From Micrasema longulum (Eukaryota > Arthropoda > Insecta > Trichoptera > Brachycentridae), in assembly GCA_022494885.1 (NCBI GenBank), contig JAGVSM010002406.1, positions 1 to 64,000 on the forward strand: a stretch of 64,000 bases of DNA, read 5' to 3'. The translations under genes and the position numbers were made by a program. This document shows positions 55,549-64,000 of this stretch, piece by piece. The notes below the pieces were generated by a model that ran no database searches, was not told the DNA's origin, and saw only the letters and a program-made list of their open reading frames with translations. Position 1 is the first letter of the stretch; each line of letters starts with the position of its first letter.

Positions 55549-55690
55549 AAGGCTGCCTCGTTGTGTAGTGGTTAACGCGTTCGCCTACCATTCTTGAGGT
55601 CCTGAGTTGGTCGCGTACTCAAAAAGGTTGAACAAAACTGTTAAGACAATTCCATAAATTGGTCAGTATTTTCATTCAAGGATAGTTTGA
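55549..55690 (+). mobile_element. tRNA-derived SINE, degenerate
   Basis: The head 'ggctgcctcgttgtgtagtg' and 'gttaacgcgttcgcctacca' resemble SINE-B, but the B box is altered ('tgagttggtcgcgtac') and the body ('aattccataaattggtcagt') differs. Probably a separate or recombined family. Confidence 0.55.
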
Positions 55691-55987
55691 TATTCGCTTA
55701 AAATTTTTCATTGACTTTAATAAATATTGTTTAAATAAATCATTATGAAATTTAAACATAATCCAATTAAAAATCGTTGTGGTCCTCTGATATATCTAAA
55801 TTTACAATTTTTTTACTTTATTCCTTGTTACTATGTCATTTTGTGTATGCCTATTGTATGTTCTATGTGATTTGGACAACAAAGGTACCTCTGAGTAATT
55901 ATTCAGCCGCTTATAGAAAAGCACTTTCGCCCTATTGCATAGAACAAAAGCGTTCCAAATATTTTGTTTGGATTTTGGTATAACATC

Positions 55988-56115
55988 AAATGTGTAACGG
56001 ACGGTTTCGGTTTGCGCTTGCAATTCTCGATCTGAGTACCTACGGCCCGTTGTATTGCTGTAAACTGAAGTTAACTTCTTGATTGATAATCATGTAATGG
56101 TTTTTGTCCGTATGG
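55988..56115 (+). repeat. Dispersed repeat family F, copy 3
   Basis: It carries 'ggacggtttcggtttgcgct' and 'cggcccgttgtattgctgta', aligned with 26.4 kb in the same orientation. Confidence 0.6.
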
Positions 56116-56370
56116 ATAAATAATTAATACTCTGAGAAAGGTACGGTATAAAAAACTTGAAAAACAACATTAGTATCCAAAAGTCCGTTAAAATATTAAA
56201 AGTTCATAACCGCTCTAAACCGATAGTACCTGCCTATATAGGTAGTATTTTTTATCATAAAAAGTATCAAGGCCCTTTTCCAAAATCAACTAGTGCCTTT
56301 AAAACCTTTAATCTACCATTCAATTGTGTTTATTTAGCTTTATAAACGAATTATTTCGACCTTGACTACT

Positions 56371-56408
56371 TACGTACATGTAGCTACGTACATGTAGCTA
56401 CGTACATA
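56371..56408. repeat. Tandem 14-bp self-complementary repeat
   Basis: The unit 'tacgtacatgtagc' occurs 2.7 times in direct succession. Each unit is nearly palindromic, so the array can fold in several registers. Confidence 0.85.
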
Positions 56409-56409
56409 T

Positions 56410-56638
56410 TTAACCGAAGAGTAAATCATTTTTTAAAAGGTTATAATAATTATTATTTAAAAAAAAAACAAATTAAAAAGTTTAGGTATGTAGTTCCCTC
56501 ATGCCTCATTACATTAATTGTGTGTACACCAAAAAACATGTAGATTCAATAAAGCAAATAGTACTAAAGGCAACGGAGATAGGAAATTAATAAAATAACA
56601 ATTTTCAAAGAAATATTATTATTTACTCAAATATATAA
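56410..56638. other. AT-rich spacer, nothing recognised
   Basis: No features seen. Confidence 0.4.
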
Positions 56639-56639
56639 A

Positions 56640-56757
56640 TTTTTAGACACATATCCTAAAAGTCGTAAATATAAATTGTGCTCAAAAAACGGGAATCGAG
56701 ATGTGGTAGAGTGGAATTCGAACCTTGGACCTTTGACCACAACCCTATTCTAAAAAG
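56640..56757 (-). mobile_element. SINE-G, diverged copy
   Basis: On minus: 'agggttgtggtcaaaggtcc', B-box-like 'aaggttcgaattcc', then 'tctaccacatctcgattccc' and 'tttacgacttttaggatatg'. The last part matches the 62.7-kb copy. Confidence 0.6.
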
Positions 56758-56759
56758 TT

Positions 56760-57485
56760 GCACTTATACATTTTATACTTTTAAATTATTATAACGCATA
56801 CGTATTTTAAGTTGTTACTCGTAAGCAACATTAAAAAAAAATACCACGCTTTAGGTGTTTTGCCGTACCGCGCAGAAATAATATGAATACTGTGAGTGAA
56901 ATAATATGAAAACATAAGGTTAAAAAATATGTGTTAAAAAACTTATTTTATTTTATTAGGTAATTCAACAAAGATACATACTAGAAAACATACTATTTGA
57001 AAGCATTCGTCGATACAATTTTACGTGCATATATATCTTCAATTATAGAATTACACAAAATTAATTTATATATTAAGATGTAATACATATTTTTGAATAT
57101 TTTTTTTATTTAGGATACAATGCAATAAAAAATAAGTTGTACGTGTGTACTTATTAAATAAGATTTAATCCCAAGAGATTATTTGCAAAAGCTGAAAGAG
57201 TATCATGAAAAATGACAATTTTATTGTTTCGGCAGTATATATTATATTCCCGAAACATAAATAAATAAATGTACATTTTTTATTAGAGCACACATTAGAA
57301 TATTTTTATGTGTGCCTTATTTCTAGATTCAAAATAAAAATAATAATAAAAAATAAATGAAACCAGAATCTTGTTCAAATATTATTGACTCAATAGCTAC
57401 TCTCAGTCTTGAAAAGGGAATTCAATCGATATTATTAGTCCCCCTTGTGATGTTCTGGTTCGTGCATTTGACTATGGATGTTGCG
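56760..57485. other. AT-rich spacer
   Basis: No gene recognised. A T-rich 'tttttttatttaggataca' at 57,105 is LINE-tail-like. The 61-codon + ORF at 57,357 runs into the LINE tail at 57.49 kb and is not credible. Confidence 0.35.
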
Positions 57486-57486
57486 A

Positions 57487-58250
57487 GAGCAATTTATTTT
57501 TATTCATTTATTTATTCATTTTTTTTCTCTTACAAACTGTAATTAATAATATAAATAATGTGACCTCATTGGGGTTACCCGAGGACACTTAACAATATAT
57601 ATTTTTTTAATATTTTTACATTTGGGAATAAACAAAGAAGACTAACTTAATAAACAGAGATAATTAACAAAATGTTCAGACAGTTTTAAACACTACGTAT
57701 TTATGTTTATAATTAATTTATGCACATCTATATTATTAATATTACGAAACTCACAATGAAAGAACAAAAACCTAACATAAGCTATACACTTGTGGAGCAG
57801 TTGATTCAATATTGGATTGGGCGAATGAGACAATCCATTTTACTTCCACATAGCTCCACTATCCATTTTTTTATAACCTTTTTAAACATTTTCTCGTTAC
57901 TAATTGTTCTAATATATAGTGGAAGTAAGTTATAGATTTTAATTGAATAATACTCAAAATCCCTTCGTCCGAAAGTGGTTTTAGTTTATATTTGTTTAAG
58001 TTGTCTTTGTGTTGAGGATCTAGTGATTATATTATTTGTATGTGATGTATTGTAGGGGCTATGTCTTTCATTTGAATAAGAGTGGTTTTTTAATCTGTAA
58101 GTGAGTATTGTTTTAGCGTATAATTGTTTTGGTGTCATAAGTTGTGATTTGTGGAATATTTCTTCAGTGGATGTCTGTATCGGGACTCGGAGTATTATTT
58201 TAATTATGGATTTTTGTGCAACCTGTTATTGCCATCAAACTTTAATTTAT
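57487..58250 (-). pseudogene. CR1-like LINE, family D, longest copy
   Basis: On minus this copy extends further upstream than the others. It reads 'IILRVPIQTSTEEIFHKSQL', 'TPKQLYAKTILTYRLKNHSY', 'IKIYNLLPLYIRTISNEKMF' and 'KKVIKKWIVELCGSKMDCLI', with one stop or frame change in between, then the 3' tail 'gtgtcctcgggtaacc' and the AATAA run at 57,487-57,520. This confirms that the tails at 36.9 and 47.5 kb belong to a CR1/Jockey-type reverse transcriptase element. The catalytic YADD region is missing. Confidence 0.85.
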
Positions 58251-58269
58251 AATATATCACATTGAATCA

Positions 58270-58770
58270 GTCTAACATCGCTTGCTTCGAAAAATAGCGT
58301 GGATGCTTGGACTAGAGAGTGATGATTATTCTTTTGCTGAAATAGAGTCAATGTTAAATATATCTAGTCTACAAAAATGTAGAACTAATATTGACTCCAT
58401 ATATATGTTCGGCATACTAAATGATATAATCGATGTTCCATCATTACTGGGACACGTAAAATTCAATATTCTGACACGTAGATTAAGAAGTACTGTTCAT
58501 TGATCAGCATAGAACAAACTATGGCCTTAATTCTCCAATGAGCCGTCTTTGTCGTATTTTTAACTCACGAAAAGATCTGGACTTTTTTGGTTTAAGTTTA
58601 CGACGGTTTAAACGAGCACTAAATAAATAGTCCAGATCTTGCCTCGATGTCCCATGTTTGTCATTGCTTCTTTTCTTTTTTTTATGTTTTAAACTATACT
58701 TTTATTGTAATATTTAAACCCTATAAGTTGTATGCATGGACAATGTCCGTTAATAAATAAATAAATATGG
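58270..58770 (+). pseudogene. Jockey/R1-like LINE, reverse transcriptase C-terminus and 3' end
   Basis: The frame 58,282-58,503 contains 'WMLGLESDDYSFAEIESMLN', 'RTNIDSIYMFGILNDIIDVP' and 'SLLGHVKFNILTRRLRS', the 'L.FLYK.LNG.IDCP.LL..+.F.VP.R.LR' ending of this reverse transcriptase group. After a frameshift, residues like 'DLDFFGLSLRRFKRAL' close the ORF near 58,628. The tail 'ttgtatgcatggacaatgtc' and AATAAATAAATAAAT end at about 58,768. A tail of the same family lies inverted at 63.4 kb. Confidence 0.8.
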
Positions 58771-58959
58771 AATCGGGTAAAAAAATAAGAATATTTTTAA
58801 TATAATGCTTCCCTATTAAATACAAACAGGACACATGTCAATTATAATGACGGTTATAAAGGGACAGCTTGTTTGCCATATGGGCAGAATCTTACAGATT
58901 TCATATACAGAATACAGAAATCTCCATAATTCTTAAAAAACACGCCATCAAAACAAACA

Positions 58960-59290
58960 AACATCCCGACAATATAAAGAGAGATGATGGGATGCGTTTA
59001 AAATCATCCTGGTACCCAGTTATAAAGAAATCACATAAAGGCGTAGACTGTGAAGCGCCACAAATTTCAAATTGACAAGCTGTAGACAGCAGCGACTGCG
59101 ACACGGTACAAATCTTTAGTACTTAAGGTTACACATCTATCTACACAAATAACATAAACCCTGATGATTGACGCTGTAATGCGATCCGAAACGTCAATAA
59201 ATAGTACGAACGACACTCGACATAATAACCCAGAAAATCTTATCGTGCATTTTAACGGCCGTGAAAATCTAAAAAGTTTGATATAATAAA
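58960..59290 (+). repeat. Dispersed repeat family P, copy 2
   Basis: Collinear with 43,650-43,980, as described there. Shares 'tctatctacacaaataacat' and 'gcgatccgaaacgtcaataa'. Non-coding. Confidence 0.6.
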
Positions 59291-59339
59291 CCAATTTTTA
59301 TTTGAAGAATTACACAGTACGTATGGTGTTTACAAAAGA

Positions 59340-59450
59340 GCTAACGACAGGTCATAAGCTCTGTTAATTTAGGCACCAATTTAGAAAATCTAGCATTCAT
59401 ATTCCTTTTTTTTTAAATCTCCATCTCTGTATGTTTTTGCCATCTTCAGG
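59340..59450. mobile_element. MITE family C relic
   Basis: 'acgacaggtcataagctctg' and, further on, 'ttaaatctccatctctgtat' resemble one arm and half of the core. The opposite arm is not seen. Confidence 0.45.
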
Positions 59451-59848
59451 AATTGCTTCTAGAAATATGTCGAAACATGAAAACGAGGTATTTTCGGACC
59501 TATGTATATTCAATTTTAAAATACGATATTATTTTTTTGGCCACCTCTATAAATATTCAGAATGCTTTTATAATTCAAAAAAGATGTGTTAACAAATTGA
59601 TAAATGCTAATTTCCTGGCCACATGTACGCTCATATTTATTCGATTAAATTTACTACCATTGTAAGGTTTTTTGGATGCATAGATCTAATTGTAAAATCA
59701 AGACCTTAGTATTATTGCAAATATGAAAAAAGTCAATTTCACTACTTAAAAAATAAAATTTTATAAGAAAAAACTCATTCATTCAAAGACGGCCCATGTG
59801 CATGACCGTAAAAGTGTGAAGGAACCGAAAACAATAAAGAATCACAAT

Positions 59849-60545
59849 TATATATATATATATATTTGGATAATTTATAAAGCACCATTTTTGTGAAAAT
59901 CACCTCAAGGGCGCTGTACAATTAATAAATATCCCAGTACGTCTTGCAGCTACAGAGCGCATGGACGGTTGGGATTCTAGTTCCTCGTTTTCAATTAAGA
60001 TCAATCAAAAAATTATAACAGATAGGAGCTAGATTACAGGACGTCTTGCAGCTACAGAGCGCATAGACAGTTAGAAATTTAGCCCCCATTTACACATTTT
60101 AAAAATTGACAAATAAATTTAGTGTATTAATGATAAAAAAAAATAAAAATAATATGAATAATAAAAGGAGTAAGATTACAACACGCCTTGCAGCTACTAA
60201 GCGCATAGACGATTGGAATTCTAGACCCCGTTTACAAAATTTAGGTATTTTAAAGTTGATATATTAAAGCTAGATAACCAATCATCGTGCAGCTACAAAG
60301 CGCATGGACGAGAGGAATTCCAGCAAAGTTAAAACAATATCAATAAATTTATAAAAAATAGAGTATAGTAGTAAATTGGTCAAGTGTTCATGCCAAGAAG
60401 TAAGCAATAAAAAACTAAATAAATCAAACACTGTTTCAACTCCATGGTTAACAAAGGGAGATAGGTGTCCGAAGAGAAGCTTTTGTAGACAGTAGGTAGA
60501 TATCGTCACCATGTGGCCCGCTGGTTGGTAGATAGTTTCTGGAAA
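59849..60545 (-). repeat. Repeat W, long inverted copy
   Basis: The reverse complement of 28,155-28,758, about 97% identical over the 231-bp ORF region. It carries four copies of the 'catgcgctctgtagctgcaa' motif (near 59,950, 60,050, 60,191 and 60,290) against three at 28 kb, so the internal tandem units vary in number. The 3' end joins a TA microsatellite at 59,849-59,866. Similarity to the 28-kb copy ends at 'acgcacgtgt' (about 60,556). Confidence 0.8.
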
Positions 60546-60984
60546 CGCACGTGTTTAGTACTATTATCCCTTTTGTTCCAATGACTTGGTGTCCATTTTG
60601 ATCCGTATTATTTCGTTTTATGAGACGCAACATTCCTGTTCAAATTCACTTTTTTACATAAATATTACACAAACGCGTGCATAAGCGGTTTGATTTATCA
60701 TTTTGTATATTATTAGAAGGCATATATTTGAAATATGATGTATTTATCAATAAATTGTATCAGTGTATACAAGACTGAAAATGTTTTTAAAAACACATTT
60801 GATGAATATTTGGAAGACATAACTTTGTAATGTCACACAAATGCATTTAATGTGAATCTTATAATAATTAATTTAATATGTTAATGGTGTGTATGTATTT
60901 TTTAATTTGAATATTCTTTTGGTTTGACTATAAAAAATTACCAGTGGCGATTAGTCCGCCATATAACCATATGTATCTTTAAGA

Positions 60985-61665
60985 TATTACAAATTTTTAG
61001 AGAAGGGAAGATAGAAGTGTTGACATCCACAGGGCTTATGACCTGTCATTGACTGGTTTAATTGGCCAATTTACACACTGTGTAACATTCACCATCCTGC
61101 CTATATTTGAACATCTATATTTCTTCTATTCTTCCATCTGTTGACGTATGTGAAGTTAGAGAGCTAAAACCATCATGGTTGCGGGTGAGATTCATATGAT
61201 TATTATGTCACCTACATACTAGGCAAAGCCTGAAAATATTTTTCAATTTTTATACTTTTTCTTGGACCAAGTGGATTTTTTTACAATTTTTTTTACGGAA
61301 TAACCCGTTCAGCCTCTATTTTGAGGCTTGTCAGCAGGAAAGAGGGGATATGAAAAGAGGTAGTGAAAAATACACCACAACACCCAGACCAATTGAGAAA
61401 AAAATCTTTCTTGGATTTTTTTCTTGCAACTGGCGGGAATCGACCCTGCGATGCCAGTTTCACAGATAGCCGTCTAACCAACTGCGCCACGGTGCCTGTT
61501 TTGAGTTTGTCCAAATTTTTGTAGACAAAAACTGGATTCAAACCCCTGGGGAGCTGAATATTACACAGTGTGAAAAGTGGCTACTTAAACCAGCCAATGA
61601 TAGGTCATAAGCCCTGTGGATGCCTAGACTTCCATATTCGCTTCTCTAAAATGTTCTTTATCTCC
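60985..61665. mobile_element. Hairpin MITE, family C, long copy carrying a SINE
   Basis: The left arm 'ttttagagaagggaagatag' pairs with the right 'tatattcgcttctctaaaat' type sequence (61,635). The core 'cagggcttatgacctgtcat' near the left end and its complement 'taggtcataagccctgtgga' near the right end face each other. The interior matches the 27.4-kb copy but is interrupted by a tRNA-like SINE at about 61,290-61,500. Confidence 0.7.
61290..61500 (-). mobile_element. SINE-H, tRNA-derived, inserted in a MITE
   Basis: On minus: 'caggcaccgtggcgcagttg' (A box) and 'cagggtcgattcccgccagt' (B box), followed by a body ending in 'aggctgaacgggttattccg'. The head is the most tRNA-like in the window, with an anticodon-arm-like middle, but it continues into a SINE body with A/T-rich end. 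Comparison with the 27.4-kb MITE locates the insertion between 'tttggacaaactcaa' and 'atattgtaataaaacc'. Confidence 0.75.
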
Positions 61666-61739
61666 GTAGTAATATGTTAATATTAACAGCTCCCTAGGGG
61701 GTTGAATTCAACCCTTGTCTACAAAAATTTGTACAAATT

Positions 61740-62342
61740 GAAAACTTTGTCGATATGTTACTTTGTTTTCTTATATTGTATGCATCACAATGTATATTAT
61801 AGTTAACAAAGATTTATTCATAAATATGTTTTGTTCTGTTGAAAAACACTATTATTTCTGTTTTACTTATAAAAAAGCTTTAGTTATTCAATGCACAAAA
61901 CCAACAAGAATTAGCAATGCGAATTACAACCATACAAAGGCGTGCATAATATGCGCTTGTAAATCAGTTTGTTCTAGTTTTATAATTTATCTTGTATTAA
62001 CATATTATGCAAAACAAAACGACACCTCGTTTGAACATGGCACTAAACTTGTTACAATCATACATGCTAATTTCGTACCATCTTTACCGAATATTATTAT
62101 TATTATTATGTCCTTACAGCACTATGTACCTTAACATTAACGTCTTCTTCATTATTAGAAAATAACGAACTTGTTATGAAACGGTTTGGTATAAATATAT
62201 TTTTTTATTTATCATGTTTGTTATGATATATTTTTATTTATTTAAGCACCAAATAATCGTAGGCAAAATATTTATTTTTATAAAAGATTTTGAAGAACGT
62301 TGCTTGAATTAATTATTTTTTTTAATAAAAAGGAGAAATACT
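61740..62342. other. AT-rich spacer with a 123-codon chance ORF
   Basis: The + frame 61,763-62,134 is long for this window but starts in AT-rich DNA and is rich in Ile, Tyr, Cys and Asn. It contains no domain or splice context, so I do not call it a gene. Confidence 0.35.
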
Positions 62343-62625
62343 TTGTCGACCTCGCACACCACGGGGTGCACTACCATTACACCAATGGTCAGCGCGTTTG
62401 CGTACCACGCAAGAGGTCTCGGGTTGGATCCCGACACGATGGATATGAAATATTTATTTAAAAGGGGGTTTTTACACTAGAATATTTCATAGTCCCTGGA
62501 CTGGTACCTGAAGCCTAAGGCTGATCATCTTACTTTCATGTAACATATTGATCAAGATACGCTGCAATTGGTGTACCGATGCAGTGCCCTATGCACCATT
62601 GGGTGTGGAAAGGGAATGATAAATA
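62343..62625 (+). mobile_element. SINE-B, copy with rearranged head
   Basis: The body from 'atggtcagcgcgtttgcgta' through the B box 'gggttggatcccga' to 'tgtggaaagggaatgataaa' is complete. In place of the normal 5' end 'ggcctcgtggtgta' the sequence reads 'ctaccattacacca', the complement of the head, so the first 20-30 bp are inverted. Confidence 0.8.
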
Positions 62626-62659
62626 ATGAATGAAATACTTAAGTTCTTATTATTTACTC

Positions 62660-62812
62660 TAATACTTCAATTTTCAGTTTCATTTCCTAAAAGTCGTAAA
62701 CAACTTGTGCTGGTAAAATGGAAATCGAGTTGTGGTATAGTGGGATTTGAATCTCGGGCCTTTGGCCCGTGAGTCCACAATACTACCACTGGACCACAGC
62801 CCGTTTTCTGTT
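62660..62812 (-). mobile_element. SINE-G, best-preserved copy
   Basis: On minus: 'cgggctgtggtccagtggta' (A box), 'cccgagattcaaatcccact' (B box) and a body with 'ccagcacaagttgtttacga' and 'cttttaggaaatgaaactga'. No target duplication was clear. Confidence 0.7.
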
Positions 62813-62814
62813 TC

Positions 62815-63365
62815 TTCCTGTTTTCTGAATGTTATTTAAAAAAAGATTACAGCAATTCGTGTCAGTAATATTGTTATTGTTAACATAACAACATTAAAAA
62901 ATAATACGAAGGTAGTAATAGATACGTAGGTATTATATTTTTACATTTTAACACTAAACATTTCTACCTCTCCAATGGAGCAAGATGCTCGTGTATAGTT
63001 CGTTTTACAATTTATATTACAAATATAGATTTTTTTAAATATTTATAATCTTAAAAATATTTTCAAAAATATGTAGATGTATTCATATTTTGTTACAAAA
63101 ATCTATGTAAACGGCATGGAAAATAGGATAGAGTAAGTTTCAAATTTATTTTTAGTTTGAATTTGAATACTTTTATATTTTTAGTATTTTTGTTTCGAAA
63201 AGTAATTTATTAAAATTCTCTTTAACCTTGTATATTTATGTGACATTTTCCTGTTGTTTTTTCATTTGTATTAGAAACGCGTCGATAAACTTTTATTTAT
63301 CATTAATTTGGCGCAATCTAGATATTGTGAACTTTTGTTTATAATTTTTTTTTATGCATGTTTTT
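62815..63365. other. AT-rich spacer, nothing recognised
   Basis: No features seen. Confidence 0.4.
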
Positions 63366-63369
63366 TGTC

Positions 63370-63445
63370 ATTTTTATTTATTTACGGACATTGTCTATTG
63401 ATACATTTTATAGGGATAAATATTATAATATTACAACATTTAAAA
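63370..63445 (-). mobile_element. LINE 3' tail, same family as 58.3 kb
   Basis: 'tttatttatttacggacatt' followed by 'gtctattgatacat' is the complement of the 'gacaatgtccgttaataaat' ending at 58,740. Only the tail remains. Confidence 0.6.
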
Positions 63446-63840
63446 ACATTAAAAATAATGAATAAGGCATTGACATAAGGGACGTCAAGACAAGATTAAA
63501 AAGTTATTCGAATGCAGTATCATACGTCCAAATCTCTGGAGGAACGTACTAAATTAATTTTCTAATTCTAACTGATTGACATCTCAGCAGAAATGGATAT
63601 GAGACAAAGATAATAGGATATAAAACACCCAATGACATGTCGTAATTCGTATAAAATGTCCAAACTTCTACAGCTCCTTCTCAAAAATATATTAAGTATA
63701 CTTCTCCGTTTCCGGATATAAGACTAGAATCCTGAACGGGTGTTTTTGACTCATCATACAGTGGAGATATTATGTATGTCCATCTCATAAAGAAGTGGTT
63801 GAATCCTTTCTTTTCGAAAAATTTAAACGTAGGCTTGAGT
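63446..63840. other. AT-rich spacer
   Basis: Nothing recognised. 'caaggcattgacataaggga'-like and 'aatgacatgtcgtaattcgt' segments may be a weak MITE-C echo but are too diverged to call. Confidence 0.3.
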
Positions 63841-63842
63841 GA

Positions 63843-63945
63843 TCGACCGAAGTTTCAGTTTCGGCCAGTTTCAGCCAATAAAACTAGTTTCGGACGCGGT
63901 TTCGATTTCGGCCAAAAATTGGCCGAAACTTCGGCTCAAAACCTG
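63843..63945. repeat. TTTCGGCC-rich repeat, possible end of a hAT-like element
   Basis: Variants of 'agtttcggcc' occur about eight times on both strands within 100 bp, including the stem 'tttcggccaaaaattggccg'. Dense short subterminal repeats of this kind are typical of hAT-type DNA transposon ends. The 65-codon ORF across it is an artefact of the repeats. The window ends before the other terminus. Confidence 0.45.
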
Positions 63946-64000
63946 CGATCGAGATGTCCTTTAACATAACAATGAATCAAAAAGCGCTTAAAATAAACGA

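Noticed and set aside
61430..61500. tRNA gene on the minus strand, the most tRNA-like head in the window
   Set aside because: The sequence runs on into an A/T-rich SINE body and interrupts a MITE. No 3' acceptor pairing was found.
61763..62134. 123-codon plus-strand ORF
   Set aside because: AT-rich chance composition, no domain, no splice context and no repeat or family match.

Overview
This window looks like a strongly AT-rich stretch of an insect nuclear genome, most likely lepidopteran. It has no bacterial-type gene layout: long ORFs are almost absent, and nearly everything recognisable is a transposable element. The order-level call rests on the repeat types: tRNA-derived SINEs, several CR1- and RTE-like LINE tails, a PIF/Harbinger element, hairpin MITEs, and a repeat beginning 'taatattataaatgcga' that resembles a common moth and butterfly repeat. 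Only three stretches look like host gene material, and none gives a complete protein.

Layout. 1-3 kb: fragments of three non-LTR retrotransposon families, two of them inverted copies of one RTE-like family. 4.5-12.7 kb: one 8.2-kb PIF/Harbinger-type DNA transposon with matching terminal inverted repeats and a TAA target duplication. It keeps a short Myb/MADF-like first exon at one end and two HARBI1-like transposase exons on the opposite strand at the other end. Its middle is filled by a hairpin MITE, a Ty3/gypsy pol remnant, a 2.4-kb inverted and tandem repeat complex, an RTE-like reverse transcriptase remnant and a possible P/THAP9-like transposase remnant. 13-22 kb: four copies of one SINE family, a DNA element with long inverted repeats, and a 539-bp near-perfect palindrome built around a MITE. 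25-30 kb: two candidate host exons on the + strand (25.05 and 29.0 kb), a 375-bp foldback, a nested MITE and a LINE-like 3' region with internal tandem units.

32-36 kb: a 1-kb transposon with TA duplication, then the only GC- and CpG-rich island. This reads as the promoter and long first exon of a gene transcribed leftwards, ending in a clear splice donor at 34,165. Two inverted copies of a second SINE family sit just upstream, one with a perfect 13-bp target duplication. 36-43 kb: two Tc1/mariner-like copies. One is split by a LINE tail, and the other preserves that same site empty. 43-64 kb: further SINEs, LINE 3' ends, MITE relics and long AT-rich stretches with nothing recognisable.

How it works together: apart from the leftward promoter and the candidate exons, which may be parts of large intron-rich genes, the window is a record of nested insertions. 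All retrotransposon and transposase coding regions seen are truncated or broken, so I see no autonomous element. No rRNA, genuine tRNA or CRISPR array was found.
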